From the NCBI RefSeq assembly GCF_001757105.1, contig NZ_MDHN01000007.1:1-51554 (forward strand): a stretch of 51,554 nucleotides of DNA, written 5' to 3'. The stretch comes from Alteromonas confluentis (lineage in GTDB: Bacteria; Pseudomonadota; Gammaproteobacteria; Enterobacterales; Alteromonadaceae). Below are positions 28,218 to 35,809 of the stretch, piece after piece (position 1 is the first letter of the stretch; each line of letters begins with the position of its first letter). A model generated the notes under the pieces. The model worked only from the letters and a program-made list of their open reading frames with translations, had not been told where the DNA came from and made no database searches. The position numbers and the translations under genes are program-made.

Positions 28218-29471
28218 TTAGAACTGGCCGATAACAGTGCCATTGACAGTAATTGCACCACCTTCGAGAAGGATATCGGTGACAAAATCACCGTTTTCAT
28301 CTTGGGTTAGCATACCGGTTTGTACACTTTGTTGGAGAACCGGTAATAGTGCTGGCGCCGCAGTTTCGAGATCGCCGCTGAACATGGCATGCACCTTGCC
28401 GTGAGCTTTACCCGCGACAGCCATATTTTCATAGTCCTGGAACGTAAACGGCTCAAAGCTTAATTCGCCAGTCGCATTAATGGGCGCTTCGTTTAGCGTC
28501 AGCGATAAAGTGTTTAGCGTCAGGCCAGGTTCGCTCTTTCCAAGCTGATCAATAAGCTGTTTCTGAATGGCTGCATCCGTTAAATTCGCTTGTTCAAACT
28601 CTTGTATTAAATCCAACGCTTCGGCAGAAATGCCATACATCCTAATGTCAAAATTGATGTCATCCGCTTGCGACGCTAAACCCGGTTGATTAACTGAAAG
28701 ACTTTGCGCACGCACGATGTAATTGAGGTCGTATTTACCTTCTTCATATTCAGTGGTGATGCTGCTTACTAACACATCCTCGAGTGATATTTCGCTACCA
28801 TCCCCGGAATTTGCAGTGAAGCCCTCAAAGGTAAGGGTATTCGTACCAATCCAGGAGTTTTGCTGAATGTCGGTAAGATCTGCCGTCATCACCACATCGG
28901 ATAAGCGCAGGTTTGCGCTATCAGCATTCATGCTGACTGTATCCAGCGTAAAGTCGACGCCAACCGCAGAGAAAGCAAAGTCAGTGTCTAATGTAAGATT
29001 AAGCTTGCCTAAGGTTAGGGCACTTTCTGAACTCGATGTATACGATTCACCTTTAAGCCAGCCAGTAATATTCTGGGTTAAGGGGCTAGCATTCCAGCCT
29101 GCTTCATAATTGTAGTCCAGGAATTGTTGTTTCAATGCTTCAAGCTCAGCGGAAGCCTTATAGCTAAAAGTATCGTTACAAGAAAGATAAAATGGGAATA
29201 TTGTGCAGCTGTTTTGCACCGTTAATTGCATTTTCGCATCACTGCTTAACCCTGTTTCGGTGGGGTCGAATGCAAAGACGAACTCGTCTTCAACGGTGAA
29301 AAAACCATCATTTAAAATGGTGCGCGAGATCGTTGTACCCGGTGCAACGTCGGCCAACAGTCGCTGTGACTGCTCGTTAATAAACGTTTCGTAACCACTT
29401 TTGGTCATTGAGATACCGGCAAGGCTTACGCCAATTACAACGCTAGCACCAAGGACAATACCTGTTTTCAT
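28218..29471 (-). CDS. YdgA/DUF945-like membrane-anchored protein
   Basis: A 417-residue protein with one N-terminal signal-anchor (TGIVLGASVVIGVSLAGI) followed by a long beta-rich extracytoplasmic region. It matches the style of YdgA/DUF945 proteins, with many short repeats of hydrophobic beta strands and segments such as GTTISRTILNDGFF. It ends DILLEGGAITVNGTVIGQF. No enzymatic motif is seen. In E. coli YdgA's role is poorly known; an envelope lipid or filament-like function is possible but not shown. Confidence 0.75.
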   Translation of the reverse strand: MKTGIVLGASVVIGVSLAGISMTKSGYETFINEQSQRLLADVAPGTTISRTILNDGFFTVEDEFVFAFDPTETGLSSDAKMQLTVQNSCTIFPFYLSCNDTFSYKASAELEALKQQFLDYNYEAGWNASPLTQNITGWLKGESYTSSSESALTLGKLNLTLDTDFAFSAVGVDFTLDTVSMNADSANLRLSDVVMTADLTDIQQNSWIGTNTLTFEGFTANSGDGSEISLEDVLVSSITTEYEEGKYDLNYIVRAQSLSVNQPGLASQADDINFDIRMYGISAEALDLIQEFEQANLTDAAIQKQLIDQLGKSEPGLTLNTLSLTLNEAPINATGELSFEPFTFQDYENMAVAGKAHGKVHAMFSGDLETAAPALLPVLQQSVQTGMLTQDENGDFVTDILLEGGAITVNGTVIGQF

Positions 29472-29562
29472 TCATTCATCCTTTACACTACAAAGCGCCT
29501 AACCCTACAGGATAAAGCGTTGAATACAAGTGCAATACCCCAGAGAAGTGCGTTTTTCAGGG

Positions 29563-29916
29563 TTAGTAGCAAGTTTCAGTAATGGTGGTAAAGATGGTGG
29601 TTTCCATTTCACGAACTTTCTTATAGAAAGCGTTTGGATCGTCACCCCGGCGCATGCCATCGATGGTCATTGCATACCCTGAAATTTTACCATCGAGTTT
29701 TTTATTCAACATACGCGTTTCATACCCGTCTAGTGTGAAATGAAACACATCTTTATCGGTAGAGAAGTCTGCAACAAAGGGTTGTGCGGTGATCACATCA
29801 GTGAGGCACTGTGTGGTGACCGGCTTCACATAAACGCGATCTAGTCCTGCCATGTTGTTCTCTGGCTGGCAAGCAGTAAGCAGCAAAGCGACAGCAGGTA
29901 TCAGGTGTTTTTTCAT
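29563..29916 (-). CDS. Small putative lipoprotein
   Basis: A 117-residue protein with a lipoprotein signal peptide ending in the lipobox LLTAC (Cys16). The mature part is soluble with two more cysteines. I recognise no domain. It probably sits at the inner face of the outer membrane or on the inner membrane. It lies downstream of the flavin reductase gene and upstream of the YdgA-like gene, all on the same strand but with about 90-base gaps. Confidence 0.6.
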   Translation of the reverse strand: MKKHLIPAVALLLTACQPENNMAGLDRVYVKPVTTQCLTDVITAQPFVADFSTDKDVFHFTLDGYETRMLNKKLDGKISGYAMTIDGMRRGDDPNAFYKKVREMETTIFTTITETCY

Positions 29917-30002
29917 GTTTTTAGCTCATTGCTGGTGGGAGGCGTATTATTCGAGTTACAGGTAACTGAGTCAATGTTATCCGCGATTCTCCCTCGTAAA
30001 AG

Positions 30003-30626
30003 TTATCTTGGTCGCTTTAACTGGAATTTTGCTGCTTCTATAACGCGAAAATAATCAGCAGGGCCACCGGCTCGGGTTATTGAATCGGCCTTTACCGTGT
30101 CGAACAAACCTGTTTCGGTGAGATAGGCTTCATTGATATGTACAGCAACCACTTGACCAATCACAAGCCAGGCGTCGGTTTCTTTACCGTCGAGATCGGT
30201 TAAAGGAATAAGCTGCGTTAATTTACATTCCATCGAGGCGGGACTGGCTTCAACGTGAGGCACATCGATAATATCGGATTGACGTTTTTTTAGGCCTGCC
30301 AATTCAAATTCATCAATATTGCTGTCTACCGATGCACTGGTTTTATTCATAGCAGAAGCAAGTTCATAGGTCGCGAGACTCCAGCAAAATTCCCCAGTTT
30401 CCTGAATATTACGCACGCTGTCTTTGAACCCAATACTGGCAAATCCAATCAATGGCGGCGCGTTACTAAACGCATTGAAAAAACTGTATGGCGCCAGATT
30501 AGTTGTGCCTTGTTTACTCTGCGAGGCAATCCAGCCTATAGGACGCGGGGCAATAATGGCTTTAAACGGGTCGTGGGGAAGTCCGTGACCTGCAGAAACC
30601 GAGTAAGAGTGAAAACGTGCTGTCAT
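30003..30626 (-). CDS. Flavin reductase-like FMN-binding protein
   Basis: A 207-residue protein of the DIM6/NTAB flavin reductase-like family. It opens with HDPFKAIIAPRPIGWIAS, the usual start of the split-barrel flavin domain, and continues SQSKQGTTNLAPYSFFNAFSN, which contacts the flavin phosphate in relatives. It is expected to bind FMN and reduce or transfer electrons from NAD(P)H; partner unknown. Cytoplasmic, no signal peptide. Confidence 0.85.
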   Translation of the reverse strand: MTARFHSYSVSAGHGLPHDPFKAIIAPRPIGWIASQSKQGTTNLAPYSFFNAFSNAPPLIGFASIGFKDSVRNIQETGEFCWSLATYELASAMNKTSASVDSNIDEFELAGLKKRQSDIIDVPHVEASPASMECKLTQLIPLTDLDGKETDAWLVIGQVVAVHINEAYLTETGLFDTVKADSITRAGGPADYFRVIEAAKFQLKRPR

Positions 30627-30700
30627 AACACCTCAAAATTATTGGAAAAAAGAATGAATCTGAATGGGTTGCCGAGATGAATTTCCGTTACCAAACACAC

Positions 30701-31765
30701 TTAAGTGCCTGAACGGCCCTTTCTTTTCGCAAGCTTTGCCATCCCACCTTTTCTTACCGCGGCTTGCTGGCCATAATGTCCAGGCATCTCTGGAGAACGC
30801 CAGCCTCCCGCTAGTTGCATTTCTGGTAGTGTCGCACCATCTTCGGCAAGCGAAACTGCCGCACCAACTCGGCCACTGTGTGGTGTTATATTCTCTTTTA
30901 TACCCGCCAGTTTAGCAATGCGTTTCCAGATCCGATAAATGCTTGAATACTCAAGTTTCAATGACTGCTTCAGGCTTGCTGATTCATCATAAGGAAGCAG
31001 TGCATGGCCTCTGTTAGATACGCGACGAAATACAATACCTTTATTAATTCGCCTGGGATCAGCGCTGTCCCGTTCGCATTGATGGCTGGGATCGAAATTC
31101 GCTTCCGCCATATATTCATCAAGCATATCCAGCGTACTCGGCGATACATAGCGATATTGCCCTTTACCTGCCTGATCACTTTTGGAGGTGAGAACGAGTA
31201 GGGCATTACTTCGTCTATCAATATGCTCACAACATACCCTGATAACTTCATCAGCCCGTAACAGCCCGTCAAACATGAGGTTGATTAGCGCCAGGTCGCG
31301 CAATTCTAACAAAGAATCAGGTATGACGCGCTCGTTGATAAGCTCTAATAAATCCACGGTTAGTGGCACAGCTTGATGCTGACTAAACTGGTACTTTTCA
31401 TTCTCGGCCAGAGCAAGGCGAATAAAGTCTTTCAAATACACCGATTGCACAATGGGGTTCGGTAATTTTGCAATACCCAGAAATTTACTCAATGCACTTA
31501 ATCTGCGTTTAATCGTTCGATATGCCAGTGGTGACTGACACAGCATTTCTACATATTCCTTCACACACTGCTCATTGTTCTCGAAAGAAGAATTGAATCC
31601 AGGCAGCGCAGCTTGCTGGCAAAAAATAGCAAACTCGTTGAAATCACTGATATAGGCCCGCTGCGTATTTTTAGGAAGCCGAGAGAAAATATCATTGAAA
31701 TACTGATTTACCGCATCGCGGTAGCATTCAGTAAACTGTAGTTGCTGTGCTGCGGGAAGTTTCAT
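30701..31765 (-). CDS. Tyrosine-type site-specific recombinase/integrase
   Basis: A 354-residue protein with an N-terminal SAM-like core-binding domain (TQRAYISDFNEFAIFC) and a complete catalytic domain. Catalytic residues visible are Arg in LLRADEV, Lys in TSKSDQ, the H-x-x-R box HSGR, Trp in GGWRSPEM and the nucleophile Tyr in GHYGQ. It should cut and rejoin DNA at short inverted sites. AGAGG lies 6 bases before the ATG. No phage or conjugation genes are near, so its element is small or decayed; repeats beside it are discussed in the findings. Confidence 0.92.
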   Translation of the reverse strand: MKLPAAQQLQFTECYRDAVNQYFNDIFSRLPKNTQRAYISDFNEFAIFCQQAALPGFNSSFENNEQCVKEYVEMLCQSPLAYRTIKRRLSALSKFLGIAKLPNPIVQSVYLKDFIRLALAENEKYQFSQHQAVPLTVDLLELINERVIPDSLLELRDLALINLMFDGLLRADEVIRVCCEHIDRRSNALLVLTSKSDQAGKGQYRYVSPSTLDMLDEYMAEANFDPSHQCERDSADPRRINKGIVFRRVSNRGHALLPYDESASLKQSLKLEYSSIYRIWKRIAKLAGIKENITPHSGRVGAAVSLAEDGATLPEMQLAGGWRSPEMPGHYGQQAAVRKGGMAKLAKRKGRSGT

Positions 31766-31815
31766 TTAAGCCTCTGATTGCTTGTGTAAAGTATGTGCGT
31801 TCAAACGGGGAAGGA

Positions 31816-31829
31816 GGGTTATGCGTAAC
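31816..31829. repeat. 14-base direct repeat, right copy
   Basis: Second copy of GGGTTATGCGTAAC, 51 bases before the integrase start. The two copies bracket 3.7 kb holding the integrase, flavin reductase-like, lipoprotein and YdgA-like genes. Confidence 0.5.
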
Positions 31830-31849
31830 CACATTGAGTCTAATTGCAT

Positions 31850-31881
31850 TATACACATACGAATAAATATGTATATGTATA
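31850..31881. repeat. Inverted repeat upstream of the integrase
   Basis: TATACACATAC (31850-31860) and GTATATGTATA (31871-31881) form 11-base arms with one mismatch around a 10-base A/T-rich spacer, 85 bases upstream of the integrase start. The size is near that of tyrosine recombinase core sites, but it could also be an operator. Confidence 0.5.
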
Positions 31882-31969
31882 CAGTAATCGTGAATGACTA
31901 CAAGATAACGCAGACAGAGAATGGCACTGTGGTCGTATTAGTTACGGTTTAAAACTGTGAGCATAAAAA

Positions 31970-31988
31970 AGCCCGGACTGACCGGGCT
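31970..31988 (-). terminator. Rho-independent terminator after the ThuA gene
   Basis: AGCCCGG (31970-31976) pairs with CCGGGCT (31982-31988), followed on the minus strand by a run of six T. It lies 26 bases after the ThuA-domain gene stop. Confidence 0.88.
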
Positions 31989-32013
31989 TCATGATTAAGT
32001 TCTTTTGGTAGGC

Positions 32014-33144
32014 TTAGTTTTTACAGGTGTCGTTTCCTTGGCCTGCTGTCCATTTCATACCATTTTTCAGCAATTTTATATTGTATTCAGCGTTGTACAC
32101 TTCTTTTCGGTGCCCAATGGCACTGTACATCGCACGACCTTCACCTATGCAGTGTGTCCAAACAAGTGGATGGTCTTCACCCATTTCCAACTCTTTACCT
32201 GGCTCATAAGTCGCTTCATCAATAGCCATAACGATGTCGTAACCTTTCGACGACACGCTGTCTGAGAATGAATACCACTCATCATTAAGTTCCCAACGAG
32301 TAGGAATGCCTTCAGCAACGCCAGAGTCATGATGAGTAACGTCTAAATAGGCATCCTGGAACCAATTATCATCACCTGGATGACCAATAAACTGGGCACC
32401 AATCAATACATCACGATACCAGTCCCAAAAATAGACTGAGTCACCAGCTGAAGCATGAATGCCGAGGAAACCACCACCATTATTCATGTAGTCTTCAAAT
32501 GCTTTGCGCTGCGACAAAGTGAGGGTATCCCCACTGACATTGTTCCAGATTACCACATCGAATACAGCGAGGTTTTCAGGCGTAAACGCACTTCCTTTAG
32601 CACTAACCGACACGCCATATCCCATTTCTGTGGCAAGTTTAGTCAGGTTTTCTGTGGCAGCAGTCACAGACTCACCATGGTCGTAACCATTGATTTTCTG
32701 ATAAATCAAAACCTGAACCGGCTCATCACCTAAATCGAAGTTTACTGGTTCTGCATCGAATCGGGCACAACGAGAAATTTTGTCTTCACGCGTAACAGGC
32801 AGCGCTGCAAGTTCCTTACGCATAGCTTGCGCGTTAGCGTCGTCTTTTATCTCCATGCGGGTCAGTAGTTGATCCAGAGTAATCAGTGTACTGAAAGAGG
32901 GCATGGATTCACTTAAGATCCAAGCCGGCACTTTTTCTAATACACCAGGATAGTACTTCTCAACGATGGCTCTGGCTTTTGGACGCATCACAACATCGTA
33001 AGCTGGCATCGAGCTTGAAAATGGCACATCACGTAATGAACAATCGGTTAATTCTTCTGCGGCGAAAGCACTGCTTGTACTCACCATTGTGCCTAACGCC
33101 AGGCTGCCTGCGATGATCGTATTAAGCATATTCTTATTTATCAT
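32014..33144 (-). CDS. Secreted ThuA-domain protein
   Basis: A 376-residue exported protein with a Sec signal peptide (TIIAGSLALGTMVSTSSAFA, cleavage about residue 29). Residues 30-130 are a cytochrome-free N-terminal part with two cysteines; from about 140 a ThuA-like glutamine-amidotransferase-fold domain runs to the end (VLIYQKINGYDHGESV, FDVVIWNNVSGDTLT, NNGGGFLGIHASAGDSVYFW, HPLVWTHCIGEGRAMYSAIGH). ThuA proteins are linked to disaccharide and keto-sugar use. AAGGA precedes the ATG. A DUF1080 lipoprotein, a frequent ThuA partner, is 16 kb away at 48845. Confidence 0.87.
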   Translation of the reverse strand: MINKNMLNTIIAGSLALGTMVSTSSAFAAEELTDCSLRDVPFSSSMPAYDVVMRPKARAIVEKYYPGVLEKVPAWILSESMPSFSTLITLDQLLTRMEIKDDANAQAMRKELAALPVTREDKISRCARFDAEPVNFDLGDEPVQVLIYQKINGYDHGESVTAATENLTKLATEMGYGVSVSAKGSAFTPENLAVFDVVIWNNVSGDTLTLSQRKAFEDYMNNGGGFLGIHASAGDSVYFWDWYRDVLIGAQFIGHPGDDNWFQDAYLDVTHHDSGVAEGIPTRWELNDEWYSFSDSVSSKGYDIVMAIDEATYEPGKELEMGEDHPLVWTHCIGEGRAMYSAIGHRKEVYNAEYNIKLLKNGMKWTAGQGNDTCKN

Positions 33145-33516
33145 TTTTATTCCTTACAGCGACCACATTCGGTTAAGGGGCCTTAAAGCTCGTGATAGAG
33201 CAGGGCGACGATAAAATTTACCTTAACGCGAACAAAGATATTTGTAACCAATGTGGTTAACAAAAAGTAAATTTGGTAACACTATAATGTATTTATGTCA
33301 TCGATGTCATTAGTAAGTTATCAAAATCCCCATTGACTCCAAAACTCGGCCAAACGATTAAAATATGATACTGAAAGGCTACCGGGGAGCTTAAATTCTT
33401 CAGAAGAACATAGTTGCATTAGATTTTTTTAAAGAGTAATTTAAAAAAACAAGGATGTGATTGAGAATTGTAATATCACGACGTACCTTTTCATTAACTA
33501 CACGAAGGAACGTCTA
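33145..33516. other. Divergent promoter region, 372 bases, no gene seen
   Basis: A/T-rich region between the ThuA gene and the DUF900-type hydrolase, which read away from each other. It holds the dyad described separately (33244-33261) and promoter-like A/T tracts. I see no coding potential. Confidence 0.6.
33244..33261. promoter_or_regulatory. Operator-like dyad upstream of the ThuA gene
   Basis: GTAACCA (33244-33250) and TGGTTAAC (33254-33261) form a near-perfect dyad around ATG. A related half-site TTGGTAAC follows at 33273. It lies 100 bases before the ThuA start codon. Dyads of this look are bound by LacI or GntR family sugar regulators; no such regulator is in the window. Confidence 0.45.
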
Positions 33517-34509
33517 ATGCTATTCGCAACAAACAGAACCCCCACCAAGAAATCCAGCACTATTTCGCCCATTTCCAAAGTCGACCGCAAGATCCAATTT
33601 GATAATCAAAATACTAAGCCGGCTAACGAGATGTATTTTTGCAAAAGAAAAGGTCCTGGTGACTATACCGAAATAGGCGGGCGGAATTTTTTTAAAGCAC
33701 TCAAAGAACTAGAAGACAATACACAAATTCTACTTTATATACATGGATTTAATAACAATCCGGAGCCAGACGTATTTGGTAGAGCAGAGGACTTACAGAA
33801 ATTAATCAATAAAGAAAGAGGTGAGAACTTTGCTTTAGTGGTTCCATTAATGTGGCCGTGCGATGATGATAGAGCAAGTCGATTTCTCGATGATTACTGG
33901 GATGATCAGAAAGCCGCAGACTTCAGTGGTGCTGCCTTTTCGAGAATGCTGGCCAAGTTTGATGCATGGCGTATTGAAGAGGCAAAATCTGAGAACCCGT
34001 GCACCCGTCGTATCAACATACTCGCGCACTCAATGGGAAATCGCGTTTTAAGAAACGCAATTAGCTATTGGGGAAGAAATGATCATTACGGAATGGTGCC
34101 ACTGTTATTCCGTAATGTATTTATGCTTGCCGCTGATGTTGTAAACCATTGCTTTGAACCAGGTAGGAGCGCTGCGTTATTGCCTTCAACAACACGAAAC
34201 CTGGTTGTATATTACGCTGGCGATGATCTGGCAATGCCAGCCAGTAAGGTAGCAAATGTAAAAAACCGCACGTTATCAAGACGATTGGGCATGACGGGCG
34301 TAGAAGACATCAATAAAGTACCGAAAAATATTTATGAAGTTGATTGTGCAGATTTCAACAATAGATTCGATAGTCCTAAAGGGCATTCATACTTTTTAAA
34401 TAAAGGAGATTTCACTAGCCCGGCGCTTCTCCATATGCTTTCGGCAATGGACGGAGGAAGAGTAACACCAAATGAAAAACATCACGTCATAACTTTTATT
34501 GAGAGTTAG
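33517..34509 (+). CDS. DUF900-type alpha/beta hydrolase
   Basis: A 330-residue cytoplasmic-looking protein. The hydrolase core has ILLYIHGFNNNPEPDVFGR, the nucleophile elbow ILAHSMGNRVLRNAI (A-H-S-M-G) and VFMLAADV, all typical of the DUF900 group of esterase-like proteins. The C-terminal GHSYFLNKGDF probably supplies the catalytic His. AAGGA lies 7 bases before the ATG at 33517, so an upstream in-frame start is rejected. It is A/T-richer than the core genes and stands alone, which suggests horizontal gain. Its substrate is unknown. Confidence 0.8.
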   Translation: MLFATNRTPTKKSSTISPISKVDRKIQFDNQNTKPANEMYFCKRKGPGDYTEIGGRNFFKALKELEDNTQILLYIHGFNNNPEPDVFGRAEDLQKLINKERGENFALVVPLMWPCDDDRASRFLDDYWDDQKAADFSGAAFSRMLAKFDAWRIEEAKSENPCTRRINILAHSMGNRVLRNAISYWGRNDHYGMVPLLFRNVFMLAADVVNHCFEPGRSAALLPSTTRNLVVYYAGDDLAMPASKVANVKNRTLSRRLGMTGVEDINKVPKNIYEVDCADFNNRFDSPKGHSYFLNKGDFTSPALLHMLSAMDGGRVTPNEKHHVITFIES

Positions 34510-34548
34510 CATTTCTTAAGTCATTGATAATTGTTCAAAATGTAGATA

Positions 34549-34582
34549 ATCACGCATGATAACTGGAATTATCATGCGTGAT
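34549..34582. repeat. Perfect 14-base inverted repeat
   Basis: ATCACGCATGATAA (34549-34562) and its exact reverse complement (34569-34582) surround the loop CTGGAA. It lies 40 bases after the DUF900-type gene. It may act as a terminator hairpin, although no T-tract follows. Confidence 0.75.
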
Positions 34583-35012
34583 GGATCTGGGTTTATATCT
34601 AGTTAAGTTGCACATCACGGATACTGGTGGAAACTGTATGTAAATACAGTTTATTTGATTTCTAGCTTTTCGTATTGTGAATGTTCTGGGCACGGCAGAT
34701 ATCAGAATTCTCTTGATGTAGTGCCCGTGTTCTGGTGAATGCATTAGAGCGAACGTCGTTATATTACAACGGGTTTAGCATCAGCCTTTCTATCGAATTT
34801 GGCTTCGGGTTTTATATCAGGTCTTACACCAAGATTTACATCAGAAAGTCTTATCAGCCTAGCTTTGAATATTCATACACTTATTTCATTTCGAAACTGT
34901 GAAATGCATGTCTGGCGTTTCTACATATCTGACTCTAATAAATAGATGCTCTGGTTAGAAGCTAAATCTTGATTGTCTGTCTGAACGCGCATGGCAAATT
35001 GCACTCAGAATT

Positions 35013-35112
35013 CCGAAAATCTATCCGCGCGCTACGTGAAATCTGAGTAATTTTGCGAGGTGTCACACAGCAGATTTTACGTAGCGCACGATGCAGTTTT
35101 GACAATTTTCGG
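35013..35112. repeat. 100-base imperfect inverted repeat
   Basis: The inner arms GCGCTACGTGAAATCTG (35029-35045) and CAGATTTTACGTAGCGC (35071-35087) pair at 16 of 17 positions. Outer arms CCGAAAAT (35013-35020) and ATTTTCGG (35105-35112) pair perfectly. The whole could fold into one long hairpin, as small MITE-like elements do. It lacks the conserved core boxes of an integron attC site. Confidence 0.7.
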
Positions 35113-35214
35113 CAACCAAAGCACCAGAAGTTGTTGATCGATGAGGAACCGGACAATCGTTAGTTACTGAAAATTCCTAGTTGGCTCTAACTGCCAAGCT
35201 CAACTTGAAAGGAA

Positions 35215-35382
35215 ATGGCAGGATTAAGTGTAGTTGAAGTTCTGGGTGTATCGAGCGGTCGCGAATTGCGGTGCGAGGTAAATGACGTTTTGGTCATTAA
35301 CGGTATTAACATCATTGCAGTACCAGCTAATCTCGCTGCGTGTGGAAAGACTAGCACCGGGTCAGAGTTTCCGATCATTTGA
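35215..35382 (+). CDS. Possible small protein, 55 residues, unknown
   Basis: An open frame starting at an ATG preceded by GAAAGGA (spacing short). The product begins MAGLSVVEVLGVSSGREL and has a mixed, protein-like composition (CEVNDVLVINGINIIAV), with no signal or membrane segment. I do not recognise it. It may be a real small gene, a fragment of a larger lost gene, or chance. Confidence 0.25.
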   Translation: MAGLSVVEVLGVSSGRELRCEVNDVLVINGINIIAVPANLAACGKTSTGSEFPII

Positions 35383-35521
35383 TAATGTCGTGAGCAAGTT
35401 GCTTCAGAAGAATGTTGTCGCTGGATACAAAACTCAGGTTCACAGTCACAACAATGTAGATATCAACGGATGTGAAATCTCAACCTAAGTGGAAACAGGC
35501 ACTACAACTCCACAATCCACA

Positions 35522-35569
35522 TTAATACTTAATTGCGCATAATGTATATTATGTTAAATTAAGTATTAA
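35522..35569. repeat. 48-base near-perfect palindrome
   Basis: TTAATACTTAATT (35522-35534) pairs exactly with 35557-35569, and the inner CATAAT (35538-35543) pairs with ATTATG (35548-35553) around GTAT. Only three bases on each side are unpaired. It lies 240 bases before the MFS gene ATG. Its length and A/T content suit a multi-protomer operator or a cruciform. Confidence 0.75.
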
Positions 35570-35809
35570 AATCTCATTGGTTATCAATCCCTTGCGAAAT
35601 CCTTTCTACAGCCTTGTTGTTGCACTACATCGATTATTATTTTTCCAGGCTCTTCAATGAATACCATTCATAAGTGTATTTATGCTTTCCATGTTAATTC
35701 AAAAATCACCCTGTGTAAGAATATAGCACCCTCCTTATTTTATCTCAGACAACCGTGCAGAACTTTCAGCGCACTGTTTGTTACCAACTATTGCTGTAGA
35801 AAACCATTC

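Larger units (their letters stand above)
34510..35809. other. Gene-poor stretch of 1.3 kb with inverted repeats
   Basis: No recognisable full gene lies here. It contains three separate inverted repeats (34549-34582, 35013-35112, 35522-35569) and one small open frame with a possible ribosome site (35215-35382). The remainder reads as decayed or noncoding DNA. Confidence 0.6.

Noticed and set aside
30701..31765. Prophage or conjugative element around the integrase
   Set aside because: No phage structural, replication, relaxase or mating genes lie within 20 kb on either side; only a very small element would fit.
35013..35112. Integron attC site
   Set aside because: It has the size and imperfect pairing of an attC, but I find no GTTRRRY / RYYYAAC core boxes, no cassette genes and no integron integrase.
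34962..35156. Minus-strand 64-residue frame over the 100-base inverted repeat
   Set aside because: It has no ribosome site, and its coding pattern follows the repeat; it is most likely a chance frame.
35657..35809. Longer MFS protein starting at 35657
   Set aside because: The extra 51 residues are not hydrophobic in the expected pattern and give a length unlike the family.
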